Shown in pieces: positions 32,112 through 41,612 of a DNA stretch of 64,000 nt. A model generated the notes under the pieces. The model was not told the DNA's origin and did no database searches. It was given only the letters and a program-made list of their open reading frames with translations. The DNA is from Marinobacter sp. X15-166B. Its GTDB lineage: Bacteria > Pseudomonadota > Gammaproteobacteria > Pseudomonadales > Oleiphilaceae. The position numbers and the translations under genes were made by a program. The DNA lies in assembly GCF_001752365.1 (NCBI RefSeq), contig NZ_MEIY01000001.1, positions 39,006 through 103,005 on the forward strand. The letters are read 5' to 3'. The first letter of the stretch is position 1. Each line of letters begins with the position of its first letter.

Positions 32112-33263
32112 ATGTCGGATCATGCAGTCGCTTCGGCGACCGAACCCCGGGTGCAGGCCGACCTTGCCTGCACCCGCTTGAGCAAACAGTTCGGGGCGTT
32201 TACCGCGGTGGATCAGGTGTCGTTCAGCATCCCCCGCGGCGCGTTTTTCTCCATCCTCGGCCCGTCCGGGTGCGGCAAAACAACCCTGCTGCGCATGCTG
32301 GCCGGTTTTCAGCAACCGGACTCGGGCGACATTCTCATCAAAGGCCGGTCGGTCCTGCATACCCCGCCGAACAAGCGTCCGGTGAACATGGTGTTTCAGC
32401 ATCTGGCGCTGTTTCCAAACATGTCGGTGGCCGAGAATATTGCCTATGGGTTGAAACGCAATGGCGTCCCCAAACGCCAACACGCCGCCCTGATCGACGA
32501 GGTGCTGACCAAGGTGCACCTGCCGGGTTATGGCAAAAAACGCATCGATCAGCTGTCTGGCGGCCAGAAGCAGCGGGTGGCGATCGCCCGCTGCCTGGTG
32601 CTGAAGCCCGCGGTGTTGTTGCTGGATGAACCCCTGGGAGCGCTGGATCTGAAGCTGCGGGAGCAAATGAAAATCGAACTCAAGCGGCTGCAACAGGAGT
32701 TCAACACCACCTTTGTGTACATCACCCACGATCAGTCCGAAGCGCTGGTGATGTCCGATCAGGTGGCGGTCATGAACCACGGCCGCTTCGAGCAGGTAGG
32801 CACTCCCCAGGAGCTGTACTATCAACCAAAAACCGCCTTTGTGGCGAGCTTCGTCGGCGACAGCAACCAATTTGCCGCCACGGTGCAAGCCCAGACGGAC
32901 CAGACCGTCACCACAGTGACCAAGCGGGGCGTGCAGTTGCAGTGCTACAGCGAGCTTGCCCTGCCCCCCGGTGCCCCCGTCACCCTGTTCATTCGCCCGG
33001 AGGTGATACAGGTCGGCGTGTGCAAACCCGATCCGGTCCCCGACAACTGTCTGGCGGCAACCGTCTTGCGCATCCTGTTTGATGGCGCGCGCAGCCAGAT
33101 ACAGGTGCAGACGGCCGAAGGCGCAGTGCTCCTGGCTGCCCTGCCCCAAACCGCAGATTTTCAGGCACTGACTCCGGGCCGGTCGGTGTACCTGAGCTGG
33201 CAAGCACGGCAGGGGCTGTGCTTTGCCGCCACCTCACCGCAACACCCGGGGGCGGTGCCGTGA
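32112..33263 (+). CDS. ABC transporter ATPase (PotA-like)
   Basis: A 383-residue ATPase with Walker A GPSGCGKTT (residues 50-58), signature LSGGQKQRV, Walker B AVLLLDEPLGALD and the switch histidine in VYITHDQSEAL. The C-terminal 120 residues form a TOBE-type regulatory domain, as in PotA. ATG 32112 is chosen over an upstream TTG because AGGG lies nine bases before it. It energises import of the ligand bound by the preceding gene product. Its stop overlaps the GTG start of the first permease. Confidence 0.93.
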   Translation: MSDHAVASATEPRVQADLACTRLSKQFGAFTAVDQVSFSIPRGAFFSILGPSGCGKTTLLRMLAGFQQPDSGDILIKGRSVLHTPPNKRPVNMVFQHLALFPNMSVAENIAYGLKRNGVPKRQHAALIDEVLTKVHLPGYGKKRIDQLSGGQKQRVAIARCLVLKPAVLLLDEPLGALDLKLREQMKIELKRLQQEFNTTFVYITHDQSEALVMSDQVAVMNHGRFEQVGTPQELYYQPKTAFVASFVGDSNQFAATVQAQTDQTVTTVTKRGVQLQCYSELALPPGAPVTLFIRPEVIQVGVCKPDPVPDNCLAATVLRILFDGARSQIQVQTAEGAVLLAALPQTADFQALTPGRSVYLSWQARQGLCFAATSPQHPGAVP

Positions 33264-34141
33264 ACCGCGCGTCCTTCCACCGCAACCGCAGCCAGTTCCG
33301 CTTGGGGTTCTGGCTGTTGCTGGCACCGATTGTGCTCTGGCTGAGCTTGCTGATCATCCTGCCCCATGTCGACATGGTGCTGGTGTCACTGCGAGAGCGC
33401 ATCGCCTCGCGACAATACGGCTTCAGCCTGGACAATTACACCGCGTTTTTTACCGAGCCCCTGTACTGGAACACCTTTGTACGCACCGCGGTGATGTCCA
33501 TCATCGCCACCCTGATGACGCTGATCATCGCCTTCCCGGTGTCATTTTATATTGCCAAGGTGCTCAGCGGCCGGCCCAAAATCGCGCTGTTTATCCTGTG
33601 CCTGATTCCGTTCTGGGTGAGCGAACTGGTGCGCACCTACGGCTGGATGATCCTGCTGCGGGAAACCGGCCTCATCAGCGGGGCTCTGCAGTGGCTGGGG
33701 CTCGCCGGGCAACCGGTCGAGCTGCTGTATAACGACGTCGCCATTATGATCGGGCTGATTTACACGTCCATGCTGTTCATGGTGGTGCCTCTGGTCACTA
33801 CCCTCGACAGTCTGGACAACAGCCTGATTGAGGCCGGCTACGATCTGGGGGGAAACGGCTGGCAGGTGATGACCAACATTGTCATCCCCCACGCCATGCC
33901 CGGCATCATGAGCGGTTGCATTGTGGTGTTCATGCTGACCCTCGGCAACTACCTGACGCCGACCCTGCTGGGGGGCAAAGACAGCTTGTGGTTCACCGAG
34001 CAGATCTACACCCAGTTCATTACCCGCTTCAACTGGGAACAGGGTGCGGCCTTTGGCATTCTGCTGCTGATTCTGTCGTCGCTGATCGTGTGGCTGGGGT
34101 TGAAGTTGACCAAGCAGTCATTTACCCGGGTGATGTCATGA
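33260..34141 (+). CDS. ABC transporter permease (PotB-like)
   Basis: A 293-residue inner-membrane permease with six helices, starting at GTG 33260 in a GTGA overlap with the ATPase stop. The opening RSQFRLGFWLLLAPIVLWLS and the cytoplasmic coupling loop EAGYDLGGNGWQVMTNIVIP (EAA motif) identify the PotB subunit. It pairs with the next gene product to form the transport channel. Confidence 0.92.
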   Translation: MNRASFHRNRSQFRLGFWLLLAPIVLWLSLLIILPHVDMVLVSLRERIASRQYGFSLDNYTAFFTEPLYWNTFVRTAVMSIIATLMTLIIAFPVSFYIAKVLSGRPKIALFILCLIPFWVSELVRTYGWMILLRETGLISGALQWLGLAGQPVELLYNDVAIMIGLIYTSMLFMVVPLVTTLDSLDNSLIEAGYDLGGNGWQVMTNIVIPHAMPGIMSGCIVVFMLTLGNYLTPTLLGGKDSLWFTEQIYTQFITRFNWEQGAAFGILLLILSSLIVWLGLKLTKQSFTRVMS

Positions 34142-34995
34142 TCCCCTCTCTCTCCAGCAGCCGCTTTTACCGGGTGTCTTACCGCTGTTATGTGGGGCTG
34201 TTTTTTATCTTTCTGATCACCCCGCTGTTGGTGGTGGCCGCCTTTTCCTTCAATGACTCGCTGTTTCCCTCCCTGCCCTGGCAGGGATTCACCCTGGACT
34301 GGTATCTGGGCGCACGCAGTCCGCGCCTCGGCCTCCTCCACGACCACGCCCTGCTCGACAGCATCGTGGTCAGTGTGCAGGTGGCGGTGGTCACCACGGT
34401 GGCGAGCCTGGCGCTGGCCACCTGTAACGCCTTTTTGTTTGAACGGGAGCAGTTCCCCGGCAAAAACTTTCTTTATGTACTCATGCTGATGCCGCTGGTG
34501 ATCCCCGGAGTCATTCTCGGCGTGTCCATTCTGGTGTTCAGCAGCACCGTGGCCAACTGGTTTGAGGTGCAGTTTGAGGTGGAACTGGAAGCGCTGCGGC
34601 CCGGATTGGTGCTGGTCTCCCTCGGCCAGTTTGCGTTCATCACCACCATCGCCACCCTGGTGATTTCAGCGCGTCTGCGCAAGTTCGACCTCACCCTGGA
34701 AGAAGCCGCCATGAACCTGGGCGCCAGCCGGCTGACCGCCATCGCCACGGTGACCTTGCCGTTCCTGCGACCGGCATTACTGGGGGCTGCGGTGGTGGCC
34801 TTCTTGATGTCGTTTGAAAATTTCAACACCACGCTGATGCTGGTCGGTTCGGAGGCGCCGCTCACCATCGCCATGTTCGACCGCCTGCGGGAAGGCTCAA
34901 CGCCGGTGCTGAATGCGGTGTCGGTGTTGCTGATGCTCGGATCGGCCTGCCTGGCGCTGGGATCCCTGTTTGTGCAGCGGCCCGAGAAGGCCTGA
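34138..34995 (+). CDS. ABC transporter permease (PotC-like)
   Basis: A 285-residue permease with six helices; ATG 34138 overlaps the PotB stop as ATGA. The first helix and loop, ITPLLVVAAFSFNDSLFPS, and the EAA loop EEAAMNLGASRLTAIATVTL mark it as the second membrane subunit of a polyamine-type importer. It is the last gene of the operon; a hypothetical gene follows about 100 bases later. Confidence 0.92.
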   Translation: MIPSLSSSRFYRVSYRCYVGLFFIFLITPLLVVAAFSFNDSLFPSLPWQGFTLDWYLGARSPRLGLLHDHALLDSIVVSVQVAVVTTVASLALATCNAFLFEREQFPGKNFLYVLMLMPLVIPGVILGVSILVFSSTVANWFEVQFEVELEALRPGLVLVSLGQFAFITTIATLVISARLRKFDLTLEEAAMNLGASRLTAIATVTLPFLRPALLGAAVVAFLMSFENFNTTLMLVGSEAPLTIAMFDRLREGSTPVLNAVSVLLMLGSACLALGSLFVQRPEKA

Positions 34996-35098
34996 CAGCG
35001 TTAAACACCCCAAAACCAATTTTGGCCCGAATCCTGCTTCACCTACTCCAGGGAACCGTTCTCTGCCCTTTTCACATCGACACCGGAGGGTTTTTGCC

Positions 35099-35737
35099 AT
35101 GTCATTAATGAACTCGCTGGCTCGCATCGGCGCCAGTCTGTCGCAGGCATCCGGCCAGCGTGCGCAGGCGGCTGCGACGCACAAAGCGGAGCCACCAGTT
35201 GGCAAGCCAGGCGAGGCGCAGGCAACGGACAGCGTGACTTTATCCGGGGGGGTGGCAACCAAGGCGGCATCCCGCCTGGCGGTGCATCAATACAAATCCG
35301 ATGTTGGTCAGGACACGGTGATGCTCAAGGAAACCCTGCGGCACAAACTTGCCGAGTACCGGCTGCACCCCGATACCCAGGTGACCGTCAGCAAATCCGA
35401 CAGCGGCGCGCTGATCCTGGCCGGGGGCATACCCGCGGACAAAAAACTCCAGATCGAGCAGGACCTGAATAACGACAAGGCCTTTCGCCAGGCGTTTGCG
35501 CGCCTCAGCGTCACTGAACCGGCCCTGACCTTTGTCGATACTGCCCTGAAACTGAATCAGGCTTACGGGGTCAATAACTCGCTGCTGGATGCCCTGGTCA
35601 GCGACAATCAGCAATTCAACGGGCTCGGGGATCTGGTGCACCGCTACGACAATCTGCGGCAGACGCTGGGCAATTTGCAGGCGGAAGCCCGGGCGACGCA
35701 ACACACTTACGCGGTGCGCCTGAACGCCCGGGCCTGA
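35099..35737 (+). CDS. hypothetical protein
   Basis: A 212-residue soluble protein of unrecognised family. The first 55 residues are low-complexity (many Ala, Gln, Ser and the block TDSVTLSGG), resembling flexible N-termini of exported or flagellar accessory proteins. The middle is more ordered: LKETLRHKLAEYRLHPDTQV, then a strand-rich ALILAGGIPADKKLQIEQDL. A helical C-terminus with Gln-rich stretches follows. There is no signal peptide. GGAGGG precedes the ATG at 35099, which supports a real gene. It stands alone between the ABC operon and yciO. Confidence 0.6.
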   Translation: MSLMNSLARIGASLSQASGQRAQAAATHKAEPPVGKPGEAQATDSVTLSGGVATKAASRLAVHQYKSDVGQDTVMLKETLRHKLAEYRLHPDTQVTVSKSDSGALILAGGIPADKKLQIEQDLNNDKAFRQAFARLSVTEPALTFVDTALKLNQAYGVNNSLLDALVSDNQQFNGLGDLVHRYDNLRQTLGNLQAEARATQHTYAVRLNARA

Positions 35738-35767
35738 CCCCCGGTCCCGTTAACCGGGGGCCGCCAC

Positions 35768-36391
35768 TCAAGACTGAAACGGTTCGGGGTCACCCTTGCC
35801 AACCCGCACCACCTCGGGCACTTCGCCCTGCATGTTAACCACGGTGGTCGCTTCCATACCGCAGAAACCGCCGTCAATGATCAGATCCACCTGATGACCG
35901 ATGGCCTCGCGGATTTCTTCGGCATCGGTCATGGGTTCGGTTTCGCCCGGCAGGATCATCGTGCTGCTCATGATGGGCTGCCCCAACTCGCCCAGCAACG
36001 CCCGGACAATGGCATTGTCCGGCACCCGCAACCCGATGGAGCGGCGCTTCGGGTGCAGCAACCGCCGGGGTACTTCGCTGGTAGCGTCGAGGATGAAGGT
36101 GTAAGCACCTGGGGTGTAGGTCTTCAGCAGGCGGTACTGCACGTTGTTGACCTTGGCGTACACGCCCACGTCGGACAGATCCCGGCACACCAGGGTGAAG
36201 TTGTGTTTGTCATCCAGTTTTCTGAGCCGCTTGATCCGGTCCGTTGCCTCTTTCTCGCCCAAATGACACCCCAGGGCGTAGCCGGAATCGGTCGGGTAAC
36301 AAATCACGCCACCGCGACGAAGAATCTCCACCGCCTGGCTCACCAGACGCTTCTGGGGGTTGTCCGGGTGAATCTGGAAATACTGACTCAT
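35768..36391 (-). CDS. yciO: YciO-type Sua5/YrdC-family protein
   Basis: A 207-residue protein of the Sua5/YrdC/YciO family. The N-terminal GGVICYPTDSGYALGCHLGE and the Lys/Arg-rich nucleotide site around RRSIGLRVPDN are family signatures. YrdC/Sua5 make threonylcarbamoyl-AMP for tRNA t6A; YciO paralogues have much weaker activity and an unsettled role. Specific YciO features here are the HLGEKEATDRIKRLRKLDDK region and the ending. It is 17 bases downstream of a BolA gene on the same strand, so the two are probably one transcript. Confidence 0.9.
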   Translation of the reverse strand: MSQYFQIHPDNPQKRLVSQAVEILRRGGVICYPTDSGYALGCHLGEKEATDRIKRLRKLDDKHNFTLVCRDLSDVGVYAKVNNVQYRLLKTYTPGAYTFILDATSEVPRRLLHPKRRSIGLRVPDNAIVRALLGELGQPIMSSTMILPGETEPMTDAEEIREAIGHQVDLIIDGGFCGMEATTVVNMQGEVPEVVRVGKGDPEPFQS

Positions 36392-36408
36392 AATGCGTTC
36401 CCTGTCCC

Positions 36409-36741
36409 TTAAGCTTGAACTGCAGGATCATTTTTTGATCCGCCCATGCAATCCGGTGACGATGCAACCACACCGCCCCGCTGCTCCCACTCGCCGGGAG
36501 TAAACACGTGCAAAGCCAACGCATGCACAGGCCCGGCCAATTCATCCGCCAGCACTTTGTACACCGCCTGATGGCGCTTGACCCGCCCCTGCCCCTCAAA
36601 GGTCTCCGACACCAGGGTGACCTTGAAATGGGTTTCCGAATTGGGCGGCACACTGTGCATGTGGCTTTCATTCTCAACCACCAGATGCACAGTTTCAAAC
36701 TCCTGTTTTAACTTCTGTTCGATCGTTTGCTGCACTGACAT
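36409..36741 (-). CDS. BolA-family protein
   Basis: A 110-residue BolA-family protein: LVVENESHMHSVPPNSETHF followed by FKVTLVSETFEGQGRVKRHQAVYKVLADEL, the class II KH-like fold with the conserved histidine that co-ligates a [2Fe-2S] cluster with a monothiol glutaredoxin. Such proteins act in iron homeostasis and transcription. AGGAGAGG precedes ATG 36741. It is probably co-transcribed with yciO. The last 20 residues, rich in Gly and Ser, are a tail with no clear role. Confidence 0.88.
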   Translation of the reverse strand: MSVQQTIEQKLKQEFETVHLVVENESHMHSVPPNSETHFKVTLVSETFEGQGRVKRHQAVYKVLADELAGPVHALALHVFTPGEWEQRGGVVASSPDCMGGSKNDPAVQA

Positions 36742-36901
36742 ACAACACCTCTCCTGGGTCTATCAGTCGGTAATCCCATAAGTCTACTACACTAGCGGAA
36801 CTCCGGCTTGACACAACCGGGCCGGCAGGGGATCTTCAGGGCCGGTAGATTACCGCCGTGCCACCCCGTGTAGCTGATCATCCACCAACTTTGAAGAATC
36901 C

Positions 36902-39070
36902 ATGCGTCTATACATTGCCGAAAAACCAAGCCTCGGCCGCGCCATTGCCGCTGCTCTTCCCGGCCCAATGCAACAGGGCACCGGCTGGATACGGTGCGGC
37001 ACAGGTGCCGAGGCCAGCACCGTCAGCTGGTGCATCGGTCACTTGCTGGAGCCGGCGGAACCCGGCCATTACGATCCCCGCTGGAAGCACTGGAGCCTGG
37101 CCGATCTGCCGATGCTGCCCGAGCGTTGGGATCTGGTGCCCAAAACCAGCGTCAAAAAACAGCTCCAGATTCTGGGGTCACTGATCCGCAAGGCCACTTT
37201 GATTGTTCACGCCGGCGACCCGGACCGGGAAGGCCAGTTACTGGTGGACGAGGTGATCCGCCATTTCAGCGCGTCCTGCCCGGTGCAGCGCGTGCTGATC
37301 AACGACCTGACGCCCAAAGCGGTGGCCCAGGCCCTCCATCGGCCCCGCGACAACGCAGAATTCCAGCGGCTGTCGGATTCCGCACTGGCCCGGCAACGGG
37401 CGGACTGGCTGTACGGCCTTAACCTGACGCGCTATTACACCCTGATGTATCGCCAACAGGGTGCGGACGGGGTCTACTCGGTGGGCCGGGTACAAACACC
37501 GGTGCTGGGGCTGGTGGTGCAGCGTGATGAGAACATCGCGGCGTTCACCCCCCGGGCCTACTACCCTGTCATTGCGCAGGTCTGGGAGGTTGAGCACGGC
37601 AGCCCGGAGCAATGCTTCAGCGCTCGCTGGCAGGCGGACGAGCGCTACCGGCAGTATTTGGACGAAGAAGACCGGCTGACCGACCCGGCCATTGCCCGGC
37701 TGATCAGCAACGAGGTCAGCGGACGACCGGGCAAGGTCACCGAGGCCCGGTTTCGCGATCGCCGTGAAGCGCCGCCTTTGCCCCTGTCGTTGTCGGCCCT
37801 GCAGATCGAAGCAGGCCGCCTGTTTCGCATGGGCGCCAAGCAGGTGCTGGACACCGCCCAGAGCCTGTACGAAAAACACCAGCTGATCACCTACCCCCGC
37901 TCGGATTGCCGCTACCTGCCGGATGAACATTTCCAGCAGCGCGAGGCGGTGATCGCCGCCATTGGCCGGGTCAGCAGCCCGCTGGCGGCTGCGTGCGAGC
38001 ACGTGAATCCAGAGTTGAAGTCCGCCGCCTGGAACAGCGCGCGGGTGGACGCCCACCACGGCATTATTCCCACCGCGCGCACCCGCCCCAGCGGCCCGCT
38101 CAACGACGCCGAAAGCAAAGTGTACAACCTGATCAGCCGGTTTTACCTGATGCAGTTCTGTACCGCCGCCATACATCGCGAAGGCCGGCTGACGGTGGCC
38201 ATCGGCGAGCACCAATTCCGGGCCTCCGAAACGGCCATTGCCGAACCCGGCTGGAAGACGCTGGAACTGCGTCAGCGCGACCAGCGCAAAGACACCGCCA
38301 GGGCGCCCCTGCCCCGTCTGCAGATCGATGCCCCTGTGCTGTGCGAAAGCGCGCAGGTGCAGGAACGAACCACCAAACCACCGCAACACTTTACCGACGC
38401 CACCCTGCTGGCGGCCATGACCAACATCGCGCGGTTTGTCAGCGACGCCGAATTGCGCAAAACACTGCGGGACACCGACGGCCTCGGCACCGAGGCCACC
38501 CGCGCCAACATCATCGAATTGCTGTTCAAGCGTGATTACCTGTATCGGGACGCCCGCTACATTCGCGCCACGGAAAAAGGCCACTCACTGATCAATGCCC
38601 TGCCGGACAGCATCCGCCAGCCCGACATCACCGCCATCTGGGAAGCCACTCTGGAATCCATCTGCCAGGGCAGTGGCGATCCGCACGCCTTTATTCACGA
38701 CATTCAGCGGCAGGTGTCCGGGTTCATCACTGTCCCGCAGGCACCCCCCACCCGGCAGCCAGAGACAGGCCTGCCGCCCGCCGTCCACTGCCCCAAGTGC
38801 CGCGCCCCCATGCGTAAACGGGACGGCAAATTTGGCGAGTTTTTTGCCTGCACCCGCTTTCCCGACTGCAACGGCACCCGCCCCGTTGACACAGGGTTGC
38901 CGCAGGATGGCACCAGCCAGAAGCCCATCCCCTGCCCCCACTGCTTTTCCCCTCTGGTTCGGAGAAAAGGCAAAAAGGGCTGGTTCTGGGGGTGCAGTGC
39001 CTATCCGGGCTGCCGCCATACCGCAGACGACAACAACGGCCAGCCGGTGCTGGCTGCGCGCAAGCCGTAG
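36902..39070 (+). CDS. topB: DNA topoisomerase III with C-terminal zinc ribbons
   Basis: A 722-residue type IA topoisomerase. The Toprim domain runs from MRLYIAEKPSLGRAIA to HAGDPDREGQLLVDEV, whose acidic residues bind magnesium. The active-site tyrosine is Tyr331 in ITYPRSDCRYLP. Two zinc ribbons follow near the end (CPKCRAPMRKRDG with CTRFPDC; CPHCFSPLVRRKG with CSAYPGC). E. coli TopB is 653 residues and lacks such ribbons, so this is a longer type. It resolves single-strand-linked DNA such as precatenanes and recombination intermediates. A long antisense frame here is a shadow. Confidence 0.95.
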   Translation: MRLYIAEKPSLGRAIAAALPGPMQQGTGWIRCGTGAEASTVSWCIGHLLEPAEPGHYDPRWKHWSLADLPMLPERWDLVPKTSVKKQLQILGSLIRKATLIVHAGDPDREGQLLVDEVIRHFSASCPVQRVLINDLTPKAVAQALHRPRDNAEFQRLSDSALARQRADWLYGLNLTRYYTLMYRQQGADGVYSVGRVQTPVLGLVVQRDENIAAFTPRAYYPVIAQVWEVEHGSPEQCFSARWQADERYRQYLDEEDRLTDPAIARLISNEVSGRPGKVTEARFRDRREAPPLPLSLSALQIEAGRLFRMGAKQVLDTAQSLYEKHQLITYPRSDCRYLPDEHFQQREAVIAAIGRVSSPLAAACEHVNPELKSAAWNSARVDAHHGIIPTARTRPSGPLNDAESKVYNLISRFYLMQFCTAAIHREGRLTVAIGEHQFRASETAIAEPGWKTLELRQRDQRKDTARAPLPRLQIDAPVLCESAQVQERTTKPPQHFTDATLLAAMTNIARFVSDAELRKTLRDTDGLGTEATRANIIELLFKRDYLYRDARYIRATEKGHSLINALPDSIRQPDITAIWEATLESICQGSGDPHAFIHDIQRQVSGFITVPQAPPTRQPETGLPPAVHCPKCRAPMRKRDGKFGEFFACTRFPDCNGTRPVDTGLPQDGTSQKPIPCPHCFSPLVRRKGKKGWFWGCSAYPGCRHTADDNNGQPVLAARKP

Positions 39071-39117
39071 ACCTCAAGCCCCCGGGGCGCCGATTTGTAG
39101 TATGTTTACGCAACACT

Positions 39118-39160
39118 ACACAATGACACTGATCGGGTGTCGATGTTTTGACACAATGAC
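39118..39160 (+). promoter_or_regulatory. direct repeats before the response-regulator operon
   Basis: ACACAATGAC occurs at 39118-39127 and again at 39151-39160, 33 bases apart (about three helical turns). GTGTC in between adds an inverted half-site. TTGACA at 39149-39154 could be a -35 element overlapping the second repeat. This suits autoregulation by the OmpR-type protein encoded at 39187. Confidence 0.5.
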
Positions 39161-39186
39161 CGTAATGAATTCATGGAGTACACAGG

Positions 39187-39912
39187 ATGCATATTGCGTT
39201 GCTGGAAGACGAGCAGGAACAGGCCCAGCATATTCAGGCAATGCTGACAGAGCGCGATTATCAGTGCGACGCCTTCCCGAACGGGGAAACTTTTATCAGT
39301 GCGGTCCTGCATGGCAGCTACGATTTGTTGATTCTGGACTGGCAGATTCCGGACATGACCGGCATCGACGTACTCAAGGCGGTTCGCGCCCGGCTGGACT
39401 GGCCCGTACCCATCATATTTCTGACCCAGCGGGACAGCGAGGAAGACATAGTGCGCGCGCTGGACGCGGGGGCCGATGACTACCTGGTCAAACCGGCCCG
39501 TCCTGCCGAGCTGCCCGCACGCATCAGCGCTCTGGCCCGGCGGGTCAACCCGGACAACGCCCAGCAAATCCTGGTGTTCGGTCCTTTTGTGATTGACACT
39601 CAGGCACGCTCTATCAGCCTCCACGGCGAACCGCTGACGCTCACCGACAAGGATTTCGACCTCGCCCTGTTTCTGTTCCAGAACCAAGGACGCCTGCTGA
39701 GTCGGGATGTCCTGTTGCAGCGGGTCTGGGGGTTTACCCGTGACATCAACACCCGCACCGTGGATACCCACATGAGTCGCCTGCGCCGCCGCCTCGGGCT
39801 CAACCCGGACAACGGTTTTCGGATTAAAACCATTTACCAGCGCGGCTACCGTTTGGAAACCACGAACACCGTGGCCGCCAACGGTATTGCTCACCTCGCC
39901 GAACTTGCCTGA
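39187..39912 (+). CDS. OmpR-family response regulator
   Basis: A 241-residue two-domain regulator. The receiver has phospho-acceptor Asp51 (LLILDWQIPDMTG) and the conserved Lys in DDYLVKPARP. The C-terminal winged helix includes LTDKDFDLALFLFQNQGRLL and TVDTHMSRLRRRLG. The next gene, encoding a FecR/LysM protein, starts two bases after its stop. A sensor kinase gene follows, so three genes form an operon. Direct repeats 27-69 bases upstream are candidate binding sites. Confidence 0.93.
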   Translation: MHIALLEDEQEQAQHIQAMLTERDYQCDAFPNGETFISAVLHGSYDLLILDWQIPDMTGIDVLKAVRARLDWPVPIIFLTQRDSEEDIVRALDAGADDYLVKPARPAELPARISALARRVNPDNAQQILVFGPFVIDTQARSISLHGEPLTLTDKDFDLALFLFQNQGRLLSRDVLLQRVWGFTRDINTRTVDTHMSRLRRRLGLNPDNGFRIKTIYQRGYRLETTNTVAANGIAHLAELA

Positions 39913-39913
39913 T

Positions 39914-41581
39914 ATGTCCACCGTGTATCCCTTGTCCCGGTCTGCACGGGTCCGCAGGATTGTTGCCCCCCTGGCGGTGCTCGGTTCGCTGCTGACGTTG
40001 CCGGTGCAGGCCGCGTTGCCCGTCGCGCAAGGCTCCCAGTTCCATGCGTCCGGTGCAGGCACAGGCCTGAGCGGCTCTCAGACGTCCGACTGGACCTATA
40101 CCGTCGGAGCCGACGAGCAACTGGAAGATATTGCCGCCTCCTTGCTCGCGAAACAGTACACCAGCCAACAACTGCGCACCTACAACCGCCTGTCCACCGA
40201 GACGGCGCTGACCAAAGGCGACGCGCTGCGCATACCGCGTGCGTGGCTGAAGCGCCGCCCCGGGCCAGCGCGGGCCCAAGGTGTGGACGGCCGGGCCCAG
40301 CTTATTTCCGGTGCCACCGGGCGCGTCCGGCCATTGATTGAGAATCAACTGATCCGCGCCGGTGACGAGGTGGTCTCCCATGCAGGCTCCACCACCATCG
40401 TCCTCGCAGACAATTCCACCCTGCGCCTGGGCCCCGACACCCGTCTGACATTCAACCGCCTGACCCAATTTGGCAAGCAGGGCATGATAGATACCCGCCT
40501 GCGCCTCCAGCAGGGCAGCCTGCAAACCACCGTTCAGCCATTGGAGGAAGATGGCTCCCGCTTTGAAATCGAAACCCCGTCGGCCCTCGCCAGCGTGCGC
40601 GGTACGGCTTTTACCCTGCAAACCGAGCCGGGCGTTACCCGGGTGCAGGTGACCGACGGTCTGGTGGCGTTCGGAACCCCCGGCAAGCTGCACCATATTC
40701 CGGCCGGCTACAGTGCCACCATTGATAACCGCTCCCCCGGCGACCTGCGTATCTACCAACGCCCGCCGGCACCTGCGCTCGCCGTTCCGACTGCGCCGGT
40801 AACCTCTTTGCCCCTGACCCTCAAGTGGGCTCACGAGGGTGCCGACCGTTACCAGCTGGACCTCTTCGCCGGTCCCCATGGGCGCTGGCTGCGCAGCGAA
40901 ACCGTGCCGGCCGACCGTTTCACATTAACGCAGCTGAGCAACGGCCAGTACCAGGTTGAGGTGGCCGCTTTGAGCCATGCCGGTGTCACCGGTATGCCCG
41001 CCACCGCCTCGTTCGAGGTGGAACTGCTGGCCAAGGGCGCGCAATTGCTGTCACCCGAAGACGACGCCAGCACCGACGACGACCGGCCCACATTCTCCTG
41101 GCGCTTCCGGGGCAACAACGAAGTGGCGCGAGTAGAGATTGCCGACGGACCGGATTTCGACAACCTGCTGGCCACCAGTGCATGGGCCACCACCACCTCC
41201 GCCCGGCCCACCACCGCCCTGCGGCCGGGGCAGTATTACTGGCGGGTGGCCACCGAAGCGGGCGGCACCTCCGCCGCCAGCAGCGCCACCCGGACCCTGC
41301 TGGTCAACGGCAGCTTGCCACCCACCCGGATCACCGACGTCAAATACAGCGAGAGCCAGGTGCGAATCTACTGGGAAGAAGTCGATACGACCTCAGAATA
41401 CTTGATTCAGTTGTCAGAAGACCCTAAATTCGCACGCGTCGTCAGACAGGCAACGGTGACCAACACCACAGCCGCCTTGCGCCTGATCCCCGGAAGACGA
41501 TACTTTGTGCGCGTCAAAGCAGTCTCAAACGGTCCCATTTCCAGTCGCTGGGGACCCGGCAGGGAGCTGTATATCGACTAA
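39914..41581 (+). CDS. periplasmic LysM/FecR-domain protein
   Basis: A 555-residue exported protein with a signal sequence ending LLTLPVQAAL. A LysM-like segment (WTYTVGADEQLEDIAASLLA to LRTYNRLSTETALTKGDALR) can bind peptidoglycan. A FecR-type domain follows (GDEVVSHAGSTTIVLADNST, then ETPSALASVRGTAFTLQTEP). The C-terminal half has three fibronectin-III-like units. Being between a response regulator and its kinase, it is probably a periplasmic or envelope-anchored sensor or accessory part. FecR domains normally control anti-sigma signalling, but no sigma factor gene is near. ATG 39914 follows the regulator stop by one base. Confidence 0.85.
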   Translation: MSTVYPLSRSARVRRIVAPLAVLGSLLTLPVQAALPVAQGSQFHASGAGTGLSGSQTSDWTYTVGADEQLEDIAASLLAKQYTSQQLRTYNRLSTETALTKGDALRIPRAWLKRRPGPARAQGVDGRAQLISGATGRVRPLIENQLIRAGDEVVSHAGSTTIVLADNSTLRLGPDTRLTFNRLTQFGKQGMIDTRLRLQQGSLQTTVQPLEEDGSRFEIETPSALASVRGTAFTLQTEPGVTRVQVTDGLVAFGTPGKLHHIPAGYSATIDNRSPGDLRIYQRPPAPALAVPTAPVTSLPLTLKWAHEGADRYQLDLFAGPHGRWLRSETVPADRFTLTQLSNGQYQVEVAALSHAGVTGMPATASFEVELLAKGAQLLSPEDDASTDDDRPTFSWRFRGNNEVARVEIADGPDFDNLLATSAWATTTSARPTTALRPGQYYWRVATEAGGTSAASSATRTLLVNGSLPPTRITDVKYSESQVRIYWEEVDTTSEYLIQLSEDPKFARVVRQATVTNTTAALRLIPGRRYFVRVKAVSNGPISSRWGPGRELYID

Positions 41582-41612
41582 TTAGCCATCAACCGAAAGC
41601 AAAACCATACTC

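Noticed and set aside
32097..33203. 368-residue frame antisense to the polyamine-type ATPase
   Set aside because: It mirrors a gene with complete ABC motifs and shows no domain of its own.
37238..38584. 448-residue open frame antisense to topoisomerase III
   Set aside because: It lies wholly inside topB, has no ribosome-binding site, and its composition (many Gly, Gln, His) is what the reverse of a GC-rich gene gives.
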